64,000 nucleotides of DNA. Origin: Blakeslea trispora. Taxonomy: Eukaryota > Mucoromycota > Mucoromycetes > Mucorales > Choanephoraceae. How positions within the stretch are numbered: position 1 is the stretch's first letter; every line of letters begins with the position of its first letter. Under the pieces are notes generated by a model. The model had not been told where the DNA came from. It saw only the letters and a program-made list of their open reading frames with translations, and did no database searches. A program made the translations under genes and the position numbers. Shown in pieces: positions 50,606 through 62,708 of this stretch. The stretch lies in NCBI GenBank assembly GCA_025331445.1, contig JAIWNE010000021.1, positions 62,001 through 126,000 on the forward strand, given 5' to 3'.

Positions 50606-51971
50606 TTATGCAGATGCAACAACAGCAGCAGCAGCAGGAGTTTCGGCAACGCTAGTTTCCTTTACTTCAGCTTCTTCTTCCTTGGCTTCTTCCTTGGCTT
50701 CTTCCTTGGCTTCTTCCTTGGCTTCTTCTTTGGCTTCTTCCTTGGTAGGAACTTCTTCCTTCACTTCTTCCTTGGCTTCTTCCTTGTTAGACTCTTCAAT
50801 CTTATCTTCTTCCTTGACAGGAACTTCTTCCTTCTTTTCTTCAGGGGCAGCAGTCTTCTTGGACTTCTTGCTACTCTTTTTGGTGAAGAGTTCGGTCAAC
50901 TTGCCTAATGGAGAAGAAGGACGGGTTGTAGGAGGGGTAGTAGAAAGAGAAGCGGGCTCTTTAGAGGCTTCTTTTGTAGGGGTAGATTCTTTGGGAACTT
51001 CCTTAGTCTCAGCAGGCTCTTCAACAGCTTCTTCTTGCTTAGGTTCTTCAATAACAGGAACTTCTTGAGTGGCTTCGGGCTCAGATGTGGCAACTTCCTC
51101 TTCTTCTTTGGTTGTAGGGATACTAGAAGTGGACTCTGACTTTTTCTTACCAAACAACTTGTGGATAAAGGATTGACGCTTGTTTTGAGTGCTAAGAGCA
51201 GGAGGCTTTTCAGCAGATTCAGAGACAGCTTCAGGTACGGATTCAGTAGTTTCGGCAGCAGGAGCTTCAACAGCAGGAGCTTCAGCTTCTTCTACTTCTT
51301 CTTCCTTCTTTTCTTCAGCCTTAGGTTCTTCCTTTTTCATTTCAATGTCAGTTTCAATAGGTTGGAGTTGCTCAATTTGAGGTAATTCAGTGGCAACAGA
51401 AGCGGCTTCTTCTTCGACAACAACTTCTTCATCTGCCTTGATAGGGGAACTAGGCTGTCAAAGAAATAAGATTTAATACAAAAGTCTTTTTTTTTTTTAT
51501 TTTAATTAACTGTACCTTAGATTTGAAGAAACTAAAACCCTTGGAAGCTTTCTTGGGCTTTTCTTCATTGTTGCTTTCAGCTTCCTTGTTTTCAACAGGA
51601 GCTTCTTCCTTCTTGGGCTTACCGAAAGGGTTAAAGATAGTACGACGTTTAGCGAGCTTTGTGGCAGCTGGCTTTTCTTCAGCAGCAGCTTCGACGGCAG
51701 GAACTTCAGCGGTAGCAGCCTCGATAGCACTAGCTTCAACAGCAGCTGGCTCCTCACTCTTCTTCTCCTCTTCCTTTGGCTTTTCTTCAACTTCCTTCTT
51801 TTCCTCTACATTTTCAGGTTCTGTAGCGGGAGCTTCTTCACTGACTACAGGCTTTTCCTCAGTTGTAGGTTCTGATGTAGCAACAACTTCATTAGCTGTT
51901 TGTGAAGGCTCGATAGTGGTGTTGTCGGCATTTGTTTCGACAGGAGTAGTGTTGGTAGGTTCAGTAGACAT
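50606..51971 (-). CDS. acidic low-complexity protein with repeated basic/aromatic modules
   Basis: Two exons, 51971-51516 and 51454-50606, give 434 residues very rich in Glu, Lys, Ala and Pro; no globular fold is expected. Four short basic and hydrophobic modules stand in the acidic background: KRRTIFNPFGKPKK, KASKGFSFFKSK, KRQSFIHKLFGKKK and SPLGKLTELFTKKSSKKSKK. They share a pattern of F/L residues beside Gly-Lys or Lys-Lys. Near the C-terminus is a tandem EEAK repeat (12-bp DNA units). The frame is confirmed by the clean in-phase intron and by the preferred codons. I do not recognise the family; the modules could be membrane- or partner-binding peptides. The reverse-strand Ser-rich frames here are shadows. 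Confidence 0.7.
50676..50742. repeat. 12-bp tandem repeat inside the acidic-protein gene
   Basis: Five to six head-to-tail copies of a 12-bp unit (plus strand GGCTTCTTCCTT, one copy with a T for C) encode the EEAK repeats of the acidic protein. Copy number is likely to vary between strains and keeps the frame because the unit is a multiple of three. Confidence 0.9.
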
Positions 51972-54900
51972 TTGAAAAAGAAAATAGATATAAGAGATAA
52001 AGAAAAAGTTAAGGGGCACAAACAAAACATTCTGCCGCCTTTATATAAAAATGTATTTCATTATCTTGTAATACACACGAGCGTGTTACCATAGTTGGCA
52101 AGAGAGGAGCTTATACTCAAATAAGGAGTTAGATTTTGTTTTGCCCAAGTAAAGAACTTGAAGGAGGGGAAGGATCAAGTAGTAAAAAGAGGAGTTCAGA
52201 TGTATGTGTATTGAGGTTACACAAACTTGTAACATTAGTATGCAACAACACCATAGCTAAAGAAATTGATAAATGAGGTTTATTTCCTATATTAGCGACC
52301 TGTCAACAAACGTAGCTATATAGTGTATTATATCAAGTTCACTTGTAACTTTTTCGTTTACAATTCAAACTGGATCAATATATTCAGCCGTTTCACTTCT
52401 CTATACTATGCGCTTCTTATCCATATTTTAGTTTTCGCTACAATACACAAAGTGACTCATTGTTACAAAAATGCAAGATCAAAACACTTCTCGGTAACTT
52501 GGGCATTATTCGTGTTTCTGCAAAAAAAAAAAAGGACTACCTCATTGTTGTTTATTAGCACATTATTAGCGGTTGATGAATTCTGTTCCTCTCCTGCGTG
52601 TAATCTATAAAAGGTGTGCACCATATCTTTCGATTGAAAAAGCGGCATTCAAGAGGTACCACAAATATTCTAAAGAAAAAGAAAAAACGTTTATGAATTT
52701 TCTGTCAAAAACAAAAACGAGGCGTTTTTGATTTTCGTTTGATCTGCTGATTTTGTTTGGTGTACAAAACGTCTGTATTGCAACTACAAGCTGTCTTGTA
52801 GAGTTTTATCTGATTTACCTTTTGATTTTCTCAACACAACTTTGATAGACAAAATCAAAGCATTGACACTTGCCTATAGTGCACTGATCCACTTTACATT
52901 GGCACTATAAATAAATGCATTTTCTTGATCTTGTTGCACAGGCAAAATTGAAATTAGGTGAAATAATAGCTATTAAAATAAATTTAAAAAACGTGCCTTG
53001 CTTTTTTTTAATATTCTACTATTGTATTTACACACCCTGTAAGCAAACAAAAATAAACTAGGCGAGGCAGATTAGAACATGATCAGTGCTTTCATTCTGA
53101 TCGTCATTCGAATAAGTTCTACGTGCAACTCAAATACCAAAAAAAAAGGAGAACTATTTCGTAGACAGGCTTAGGTTTGCCTCTTTAGATAATCTACAAA
53201 GAACCTTTTTTTTTTGCTTGTTTTATGCATGACTCTTTTTGAATTGATGTTCGTCTTGATCTTTGTATACTTTGATTCTTTAGCATTTGGTTTTTGTACA
53301 CTGCAAGTGCCTTTGTAAACACAAATGGTTTAACACTGCTTTTCTTTTACGGTCTTTGTGTTTGCCATTAGATCAAGAATTATCTTAGTAAACTTACACT
53401 TGTTTTTTAACTCAGTTTGAATGACTAAAGTAATGTCATTTCCGAAAATAGATTGCACACTAAGAAAGCCTAAAATAAGGCAAATCTTGTGAAGGGCCAG
53501 AGAAGCGAAGATAAAATATTCAGAACACATAATGCAGATTAAGATTCAAATGCTCTTTGTAAATGAAACTAGTAGGCATTGTCTGAACAACTCTAACACT
53601 AAAGTCATATTTAGTTTTTAAAATTCAATAACAAAACACAACTGTCATTTCTGTTCTTGATGCCTTTAAAGAAAGTTGCATTTGTTATACGTGATCACCA
53701 ATATACAAAATGTAGCAGTTTTAAGATCGAAGAAAATTCGAGGCCCAAAGGGTATTGCTTCACAATTCTAAGAATCTATTTTGCATAGCAGCTAAATTTC
53801 TCTATATACTCAGTCCATCCTTCACATTACTTTAAAAAGAAAGGCTTAATTCTATTGTTACCTGTAATCAGCTCTCTTAGGGACCGCCATAAAAAAGTTC
53901 TTTTGGACCGCCAGTCATACAACCTATTTTTATAAATGGTCAAAATAACACGCCGATAAAATCATACTTTCAAATAAAGTAGTTATTGTTGTACCAATTG
54001 ATTAATATAGGTTTGAGAGTTTGAAAATACTATGGTGGTAGTGCGCAACAAACAGAAATGGTAGTGGCGGTAGTACATATGCTGCAAAAGAAGTAGTGGT
54101 GGTAGTACACAATTTTTATACAACTAGAAAGGGGTGATCATCTCTCGAAGCTTTGCCTTTGCATAAGCTTGTCACAGCAATAGCATGGACTCCATTGATT
54201 ATGAACTAAACAGACTCAATTAATTTTCTCATGCTTAGTGTAACCAAATGATGTTGAAGTAAACAAAGGCAACAGCTTGCCGCCTTTTTCGAACAGTGTA
54301 CCTTTGTTACGAGATGAAATAGGAAGAAACGTGCAGACTTCACTGGCACTACACATAACAATCTGACTCACTAAAAGTGCTTGAATTAGACTGGGCACAC
54401 TCAGGGGTATTAAGTTAATGAGATTCGCCAATAAGCGTGATGGCATCATAGCAAGGCTTAGTTTCGCCTATTCCCATTAAGCACATCCTCTATACAGGTA
54501 TAGACGCTTTCGCAATACTTGATGTCGCTTAGAAGTCAAACAAGAGAAGGATTATAATCCAAGTAGAGAGATTGGGGGATAATAAGATAATTCTCAAATG
54601 GCGGAATGCAGTTTCTAAGCTAAATTATGCAACAGTTTATCATATTTTTAAAGTTCATATCTACTCAGGTGTGGATGCATCTCACTGATCCATGTTTCCA
54701 TCAAAGTGGAGCCGACATAGTCTTTATGTAGCAAATATCTCTTTCCACGCTTTACTATTGTCCTTTATTCTTTCATTCCTAATTTGTTCGTGTATAAAGT
54801 ACAAGAAATGATAAAACATTTCAAAATAACCACATCATTAATGTTAATTGGGTAAAACTGTATTTGATGCTTATAAAGAGTGTAACTACTTCAGATACCA

Positions 54901-55356
54901 TACCTTTCGTAAAGAAGGGACGCGGATCGATAGTTAGAATTTACATATATAAATGAGTATTGAATCTACTCTATCTATGATTTTGAGAGACAGAGCCCTT
55001 GTTGCACGAATCACAAATCTTAAGTCCTTTGTTCGTAATTCAAGCCCTGGAAGATCTCGCATTGTCATTATAAGCTTAAGTCTGTCGAGTCAACAAGGCA
55101 TCATGAACTATGCTATGCTGTACGTGAGACATAGCCATTTTGTATGCACTTTAACTAAAATGAAATCTGCCTAAACTCTATAGAGCCACGAAATTTATCC
55201 ATCGAAAAATTACAAGCATCACATCCTGAGCAAGATATATACTAAAACTGCTGTCTCTCTTTTTCTCTCTCTTTTCTTAGCAACATGCTTAAGAGATACA
55301 AGCATAATATCTGTGCACATGTTCACAGCAAGTATGGCAGTTTATTTGATATTAAA
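51972..55356. other. longest spacer, 3.4 kb, no supported gene
   Basis: Only short AT-driven frames are present. A 77-codon minus-strand frame at 54216-54449 (MMPSRLLANLINLIPLSVPS) is less biased than its surroundings and could be a remnant of a repeated element, but no family was recognised. At 54032-54112 GGTAGT-type motifs recur three times, and GGACCGCCA occurs twice at 53881-53915. No tRNA or long inverted repeat was seen. Confidence 0.5.
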
Positions 55357-57628
55357 TCATGGGGAAAACTCGCCTAGTAATTCTACAGGTTGATATTCAC
55401 CCTTAGCTATTTGATCAGCTCTTCTCACGAGATCGTAGGTGATTTCAGATGAAACAACAGAGTCATGTTTATAGCTGGGATGATTTCGCACAAACTGGCG
55501 AATATAGGCAGCACCAGTCATAAGCTCGCCACTTGCTCTCTTACTAATTAAGCTAAGGTAGGAAGATAATTTGCAACGCGTTTCAATATCTATATTTGTA
55601 CTGTTCAAGTAGCTGCGAATCAAAGGAACAAAACCTGGGAAGCCGCTTTCCTAATATTCCGAAAAACAAAGAGTCAGATGGCACAAATAGTACACCCAAT
55701 CCATAGGCTACATACCTTTCCATTCACAATTTCATTCATTGTCATTAGCTCATAAGCATCTTCATCCTCTTGGCCATCTTCCATAGGTGGATGTTCACCA
55801 CCTGGTGTACGTACAGAAAATACATTCTTTCGGAAGTAGAATTTATCGTTTAATACTGCATCACGCTTGTGAGCAGTTTGCATATTGGCATCGACTTTAG
55901 ATATAGGGATATAAAAGTTGAGGCCGAAACTCAAGATAACACGAGTCAATAGCACAATGAAAACAGAGTATGCGGCGTTTTCAAAATCAGACAATTGGAT
56001 TTCCATGCTTCTAAATTCGACACGCCATCCGATAGTAGAGTTTGGTGGAGGGGGCTTAAATCGCATAGTTTGCCAATTTGTTGATTGAAGATTCTAGCGC
56101 TTAACAGTAAATCGCTGGACTATACCCGAATTACTCTCATTATGTTGTCTTACCTCGAAATGGTCTGAGCTTTCTTTATCGTCTACATTCAGAAGTTCTT
56201 TGAAGATAACAAGAGGATCACGAATGAACAAGTGTGCAACATGTTTAGCTAATTTTTCATCGACATCGTTCTTTCTCAATTCTTCGTAGATAGCTGTGTC
56301 ATATACCAAATCAATGTCATCGTATTTTGCTTTGTAAGTTTCATCGTTTGATAGGTAAGAGTCGATTGAGTCGTAACGGGATTTGTTGATAACAAATCTA
56401 GAATTCTCTAAAGGCTAGCTAAATGTGTTAGTTTCGTTCGTAGCCAAGCTGTATAGATAACTAACCTTCAATCCTCTTTCTTCTGGTGTTCTGTCATCAA
56501 CACTTGAAGAGATGACATTCCATCTAGCATCAACATCGGCCAAATAGCCACGGTATATAGGTGAGTTGGCAGAGAGTGCCATCATTAAAGGTGCAACAGG
56601 TGCAAGCTGATCATATAATCTTCTAGCTTCATCAATATTGCATGCTTGAAATGTGATCTGCAAGCAACAACATCCCATACCAAAAGCCATGGCATCCATA
56701 TAAATGTGATCTGTCAAAGCAGCACCTTCTTTGGCTTCCTTATCATGATCAAATAAGTTGCGATCCCAAGGAATTGTAGGATCGATAAATGGTTTAGGAG
56801 TGTTGGTATCGTGAAAGACGGGCATGTTTATCTGAACTTTAGATCCTCTGCGGCGACGGATATTGGCAGTCAATGTTCTAGTTTAGAAGAGACAATTGTT
56901 ATTGAAATTTTCTATCTTTCTTTTCTTTAATATGTATCTTACGGGAATCGAGCATGAGGGTTAATAATCTCGTCAGGAACAAACAAACTTTGACAAGCTT
57001 TACCATTGGGCTCATGATCAGGATAAGACTCATGAGGGCAGCCCAATCGAGGATAATTGACTAGTGTTACAGCACGTTCATCTGAATTCATTGCAGCATG
57101 GGCCATCTTACGTCGCAGTTTCATATTTGTTTCTACACCGATAAGATCGCGGAAAGTTGCACCATAAGGAACACCAGGTGTACCTTCAATCATATAACGG
57201 CCATATTCGGGTCTCCAAAGAGCATCAGGTGCTTGTCTATTAACAAAACAAAATGCATTAGCCAGGATCGGCTGCCTTTCTACTGTTATTTGATTACTTA
57301 CTCTACAGCTCCTGATAAGAAATCCTGCTCAGGTTTTACTAATTTATCGAGAATATCAAAAGCACGGAGCGATAATTTGGTATCCTTTTTCTGTTCATCG
57401 ACTTTCACAACTATGTATTCAATCTATGTCGATTTTTTTTTAGTTATCAAAGAGGTAGGAAAGAAGAGCAAAATTTACTTCGTCACCCCATAACAAGGCT
57501 TGTTTTTGTCTATCCTTCTGATTATGATATATGTTTAGGAATTGCTTTATGCCATGCTTACGAACATGGTCCGCATAGTCTTTTGCTTCTGCCCAAGGAA
57601 GAGGTGTGCCAAGAGATAAGAGACCCAT
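55357..57628 (-). CDS. GSH1: glutamate-cysteine ligase, catalytic
   Basis: First and rate-limiting enzyme of glutathione synthesis; joins glutamate to cysteine with ATP in the cytosol. Seven exons (57628-57479, 57423-57302, 57236-56943, 56877-56466, 56414-56154, 56093-55716, 55650-55357) give 636 residues, the same as animal GCLC. Conserved blocks are [12 protein letters not shown] at the start, [125 protein letters not shown] and FYFRKNVFS. All introns are phase-consistent. Gene order puts it directly downstream of the TauD-type gene, same strand, 1 kb apart. Confidence 0.96.
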
Positions 57629-58669
57629 ATTTTGCGCGTGATAGTATTTCTTTTCGTATTGTAATGGAAAGAAGAACGTCGTAATTTGAAAATCAACAAG
57701 CAACTTAAAAAGCCACAGCTAATTCGTGGCAAATGATCTAAGAATTTGTCAGCAAGATGCACTTGAATCCCAGATCAGTTTTGATTTTAAGACTTGATGG
57801 CTTTCGGGTACTGCAGAATATGTCCTTTGAGGCATGAATAGTACCAGAGAACCGAAGTAGCTCATTTGTATAAGTCTCGACCATTTTGAAGCAAAAAAGA
57901 AAAAAGCTTTGCTACAAAATCTTTCAGGCCACTAAATACAATAAGAAAAACACTCCTCATCAAATACTACTATTGTGTATGTAGCAGTGAAGATTCAACA
58001 TGTTGCTTGGTAATAGGTGCTTAAGTTTTTACTCGTATAAGTCATGAATCTCTTTTATTTAATTAGAGAGTATTTTTGTAATTATGAGCTTTTTATCAAC
58101 GCTTGCTTGATCCCCCCCCCCTTTTTTTAATCATTGGCTAATGCACAAAATTACCAGTTTCAGCTTTGCAGCAAACATTTGTTTGTATACTTTGCTTTCT
58201 TTTTCATCTTGATAGACCTTTTCTACAAGCGATAATACATGTTACCTAGATGAAGTTTAAATTGCCTCTAAAAATCATACGTTGATAAAGAAACCCCCTT
58301 TTAGTATTGAAAGGAGATTTTGTATATCATCCGCGAGTTCAAAGCAAACATAAGCGAAAAAGCTGGTTGATAGGCCATCACCATGGCTTGTTATCGACTA
58401 TCTGAGTAAGCATAATCAATGTATTTATGAAACTTAAAGAGATGATCAAAGTACTGAGAAAAGTGCAAATAATTCACTTTAGAAATAAATTCTATCTTAT
58501 AAACAGGCAACAGTTTTCTTCTTTTCACACTAAGCAGTAGAAGTTATGCAGCTTTAGACATTTCTAAAATAGAAAGTCAGAATGGATTTTTTTTTTCTTT
58601 TATTTTACAAATTTGATGCTAATTAAATATAAAGTGTTACAATGAAGTTATGCGTGAGAAGGATATTGA
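57629..58669. other. spacer between GSH1 and TauD-type gene
   Basis: About 1 kb holding the GSH1 promoter and the 3' flank of the dioxygenase gene. A run of ten C followed by seven T sits at about 58112-58128. No gene or known regulatory site could be named. Confidence 0.45.
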
Positions 58670-59898
58670 TTATTGCTTGGTTTCTTTAGATTCGGCTTCA
58701 GCCTGCAGATTTTTGAGGATTTCTTCAATTCTAGACTTGCTGTTGGGGTCGAAATAAGGTGCTTCTGCTTGGGGAGTGACTCTCCAACCATGGCGTCTTC
58801 CAATATCAAGATAATCAAATACGGCATTGTGGTTAGTAACACGATTATCCCAAACAGCTACACTGTTTTCCTCCCATTTGAAGCGAACTTGGAAGTCAAC
58901 ACCACCAGAGATATGATCAAAGAGATGGTTCAAGATAACATCAGATTCGCGCTTAGAAAGACCGACAATGGACTTGGTAAATCCCTTTTGAACAAAAAGA
59001 GCTTTCCATCCTGTAACAGGGTGTGTTCTGACAACAGGGTGAACGGCAGTCCAACGCTTACGGCGTACTACATGGTTAGCAAGGTTTGCCTCTTCAACCT
59101 GATAATAGCCATCATGAACTGCTTCCAAACCTTCCAAGAACTTTTTGAAAGCAGGAGACAATCTGTCATAAGCTGCGTAAGAAGAAGACCAAAGGGTATC
59201 ACCGCCTGTGGGTGGCAAAGTATCAATCTTCAAAAATGTCAAACCAGGAGGTTGAAGTTCATAAGTTACGTCGGAATGCCATCCATCTTGAGCAGCACGA
59301 GAAAGCTCGAGACTGACACCACCAATAGCTTTATAACGATCGTTGGTTTGTGAATCAAAGTAAACTACATGAACTTCGGGAAGTCCGGGAGGATGACCAA
59401 AGGTGTTATGAATATGGCTAAAATAAAAAGTTACTCGCTTGCTCTTCTCATCCATTTTCAAATTAAACTTACAGAGGGCCAAAGTGTTTGCCGAATTCAA
59501 CGCCTTGATAGACGTCAATATCTTGATCTCTGAAGAATACAACACCACGTTCAGCAACCAACAAAGCCAAGTCATTCTTTTGTTGTTCATTGAGTTGAGA
59601 TAGTTGCAAGCCCCTGATTTCGGTACCAATGTGAGGAGTAAGGTCTGTTACCTTTTCAGCATTGTCAAGAATAGAAGCTTTCTTGGGATCAGCAAGGTGA
59701 CCAGGGTCCTTATGTTCAAAGGGCTCAAGCTCAGGATACTACTCAAGAGGGTAAGTCAATCTATGTTGTTAATAAAAAATGAAATCTCATTACCTTCTTT
59801 TCGGGGTAGACAAGATAATGTCCCTTTGTACGAGCAAGTTCGCGAATATCGACCTTTTCGAATTCTTGTGCAGTTGTATCAGTGTTAGGAGGAGCCAT
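58670..59898 (-). CDS. TauD/TfdA-family 2-oxoglutarate dioxygenase
   Basis: Fe(II)/2-oxoglutarate dioxygenase; family members release sulfite from taurine or other sulfonates or hydroxylate related substrates. Three exons, 59898-59794, 59738-59473 and 59417-58670, give 372 residues. Conserved features are LTPHIGTEIRGLQLSQLNEQ, GVVFFRDQDIDV, HFGPLHIHNTFGHPPG, the iron ligands in DGWHSDVTYE (His about 171, Asp about 173), the distal His in NRVTNHNAVFDY (about 320) and the 2-oxoglutarate-binding Arg in RRHGWRVTP (about 336). The layout is that of the fungal taurine/sulfonate dioxygenase branch (yeast Jlp1-like). Substrate is inferred only. The large plus-strand frame over 58673-59353 is its antisense shadow. 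Confidence 0.9.
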
Positions 59899-62708
59899 GG
59901 TAATGAAAGTTTACAAGTTTAATAAATGAGGGAAAAAGCAGCATGATAGAGTTTGGCTTTTATATGTGTGTAATTTTTCTCTCTCTCTCTGATCCTTTCC
60001 CAGCCTTGTTGCAAATGAAATGTAATGATTGCGCGATCCTATGCACTTTTGACCATTTATAGGGTCCTTTGTTACATTTCTTCTAGTTGTTTGAATTGGC
60101 GGGGAATTAACAATTGCCATCTTTTGCCATTTTGTCATATGTTCGATGACTAACGCTAAAAGCATTGCGACATTTTAAGAAAAAAATGTCTTGATTTTGA
60201 ATGAAAAAAATCGGATGCTCCAATCAAATTGTTGCGCAATTGTTAAAATTGATGGCGCAACATTTGAAGTTGTACTTGTTTCTTGTTTCCAACTTATACT
60301 AAAGCTTCATAACAACACATCGCTTAATAATAAGAAAAGAGCGCGTCTAAACAAACCGAGAATTTAAACGTTAAAAAGCGCTCAACTATATCAAAGTAAT
60401 ACAGGTTCTCAAGTACAAGCATGATGGGGCTAAAATTAAAAAAAAAAAGATCTCTCTATCAAAAATTATTTGCGTGTGAAAGTAACATGCATTTTTTGTA
60501 TATAAGAAATGTTACTGCATTTATAGCAGCTGCAGACACAATCTGATAACACTTGAAATGCTGAATTCTTTTTTTTTTATTGATGGACATATCTATACGA
60601 AGCGAACAAAACAATTCCAAACTATAGGCAAATTAACTGTTCTACTTTCTCCAAACAAGCAGTTTGTATAAGGAACAGTCTTTTAGGGTAACATGTTTTA
60701 GTAATACGCTTTTCGGGTCATATTTCAGGAATAGAGTTAATGTAGTAATGGCTACACTATTGTTATGATCCTGAATTTTTTCGTGGATTTTCTAAATATC
60801 AAACATCGAACCATACAAAAATAAAATAAAAAGAGTGTCTTAAGTTATATGATAAACCATATCTTTAACAGTGAATGACTAGCGAGCATGATAGATTGAA
60901 CATTTGATGTCCACAAGCTTCAAGAGTTTTTAGCTCTCATCCACTTGTATCCAGATACTGCAATGATGACTGTAGATGAAGATAAAAACAAAAAAAGAAG
61001 GAAGTCCAGATGAAGCTTGCTAATGTTGTTAGTACTGTTGGATGAGGAGCAGGAGCAACGAATAAAAACATGTGCGGCCTTGATTGAGCACCGTAGAGCC
61101 AAACCCCAGATAGACAGATTAGCAAACAAACAAGGCATAGGCAGGAGGTCTGACAGGTGCAAGGACAGACAAACAATAAGAAGACCTGTTTCCAGACAAT
61201 GACATGTCTTCTTCTATAGGTAAGCGGTGACTATCCAGCATCAAGTTGCTTTGAACCATATAGTAACCAAAGACCAGAGCTACAAAAGCGAACTTTCTCA
61301 ATTGAATGAACATGGTAATCAGGGGCAGCAAATAATCGCTGTTAGATTGGCGTAGTAAGAGAAGAGACAATCTTTGCTTGTCTTTAGGATCAAAAGAGAG
61401 TATCGCAACACTTCAGGAGGCTATGATCTTTATACCTTCTAAACTAAAGATGGTCCTTTGGAACACCTACTTCTGCATTGGGGCTCTCTCCTGAAATAGT
61501 TTCAGTCAGTGCTCCTTTTTGAATGTTTTGTTCATTTTACTCATTATGAATAAACGATGTAGGCTTTGTTTTATTTTAAACATCAACTTTATGACCGAAG
61601 TTTTAGATTTTTTTCTTTTGTCAATTGTTAAAGTTTCTTTATGCGAATTCATACTATGTAGAAGCGCCTACATTATTTGTCATTATTCACAAACTAGTTT
61701 TCTTGTATTCAATGCTTGAATACGTATAAGCCGAATCAATAAATAGCAATCGGTTGATAAGCAGTAGCCCCTATAAACTCTACCAGTTCCCGAAACTATA
61801 GATATACAAAAGATTTCATTAATACTTGCAAATAAAGCCAGTGTACATTACTTGAGAAGACGGATCGTATAAAGAGACATTTACTTGCCAAGTCCAATGT
61901 TTTTGTAAATTATTTGCTCTTGTTAATTATCCTCAGAAACACTCAAAAGAACATATCAATATGAAAGTGTGCAATTGTTCATCAAAAGACGTGATCTAAA
62001 TAGTGTCTCTTTAAACTCGTGATCACTTGAATTAAATGTAGTTCTAAGAAGAAGCCAAAACGCATGTATGCTACTCAATATCTTTCAGGCCAAATCCAGT
62101 TGTGTGCAAGAGAAACTTGTTGTTTTCTTGTTATGATACTCAGTCAAGTGTAGAGTATCTGAGAGAGAGAGGGATTCTTTATCCTCAAAACGAATATGTT
62201 GTCTCCCAAAAGAGCCATGTTGATCAATCCATCATCCGCAAAACGAGCCTGCTGATGCTATAGATTTTGCATCTCACATATGCCCTCATTTGACTAGAGT
62301 TACCACACAAGGACCTGAATTAGCAGTTGGTTGCATTAAGTTATCCCCAACATTGTCTCAATTTAATAAAAGTGTGCATTACTGACAACAGATAATGCAA
62401 AATAAACAATGGCGCAGCAACATAATCTTATAGTTGTCAAGGCTTTAAATAATGAAATATTAACACGGAGCGCCAGCAGAAAGTAGATACATCATCATTG
62501 ACCATAAAAAAAAGAGAGCCCTTATTTCAGCTCTTTGTTAAGCGTATTTACCAAGTTATTTTTAGATGTTACATAAAATAGTTGCAAACAATAACTTTTT
62601 TTTTCTGTAATAAATCAAGCGCGGGAAACAATCATAATATAAAACTACTACTTTTATTCGGTCAATTGGATCTTTTTCTTTTTTTTTCAATTCCTCCTTG
62701 TCAATTGT
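59899..62708. other. 2.8-kb divergent spacer, no firm gene
   Basis: Between the TauD-type gene and the WD40 gene. A minus-strand region at about 60920-61310 reads as a possible small membrane protein (hydrophobic start FAFVALVFGYYMV, and LHLDFLLFLFLSSSTVIIAV near the end), but the two parts are in different frames and no convincing intron joins them. CT-rich and A-rich tracts occur; nothing else was recognised. Confidence 0.45.

Noticed and set aside
50541..51975. Plus-strand Ser/Ala-rich frames (175 and 150 codons)
   Set aside because: They mirror the Glu/Lys/Ala-rich acidic protein on the minus strand; GAA and AAG codons read backwards give Ser and Leu runs.
54216..54449. Minus-strand frame of 77 codons starting MMPSRLLAN
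   Set aside because: Could be a remnant of a repeated element but no domain or homologous pattern was recognised, so it is only mentioned in the spacer entry.
57098..57493. Plus-strand frame of 131 codons over GSH1
   Set aside because: Antisense shadow across an intron and two exons of a firmly identified gene.
58673..59353. Large plus-strand open frame of 226 codons
   Set aside because: It is exactly antisense to the TauD-type dioxygenase, whose motifs and splice phases are clear; the antisense peptide has no family features.
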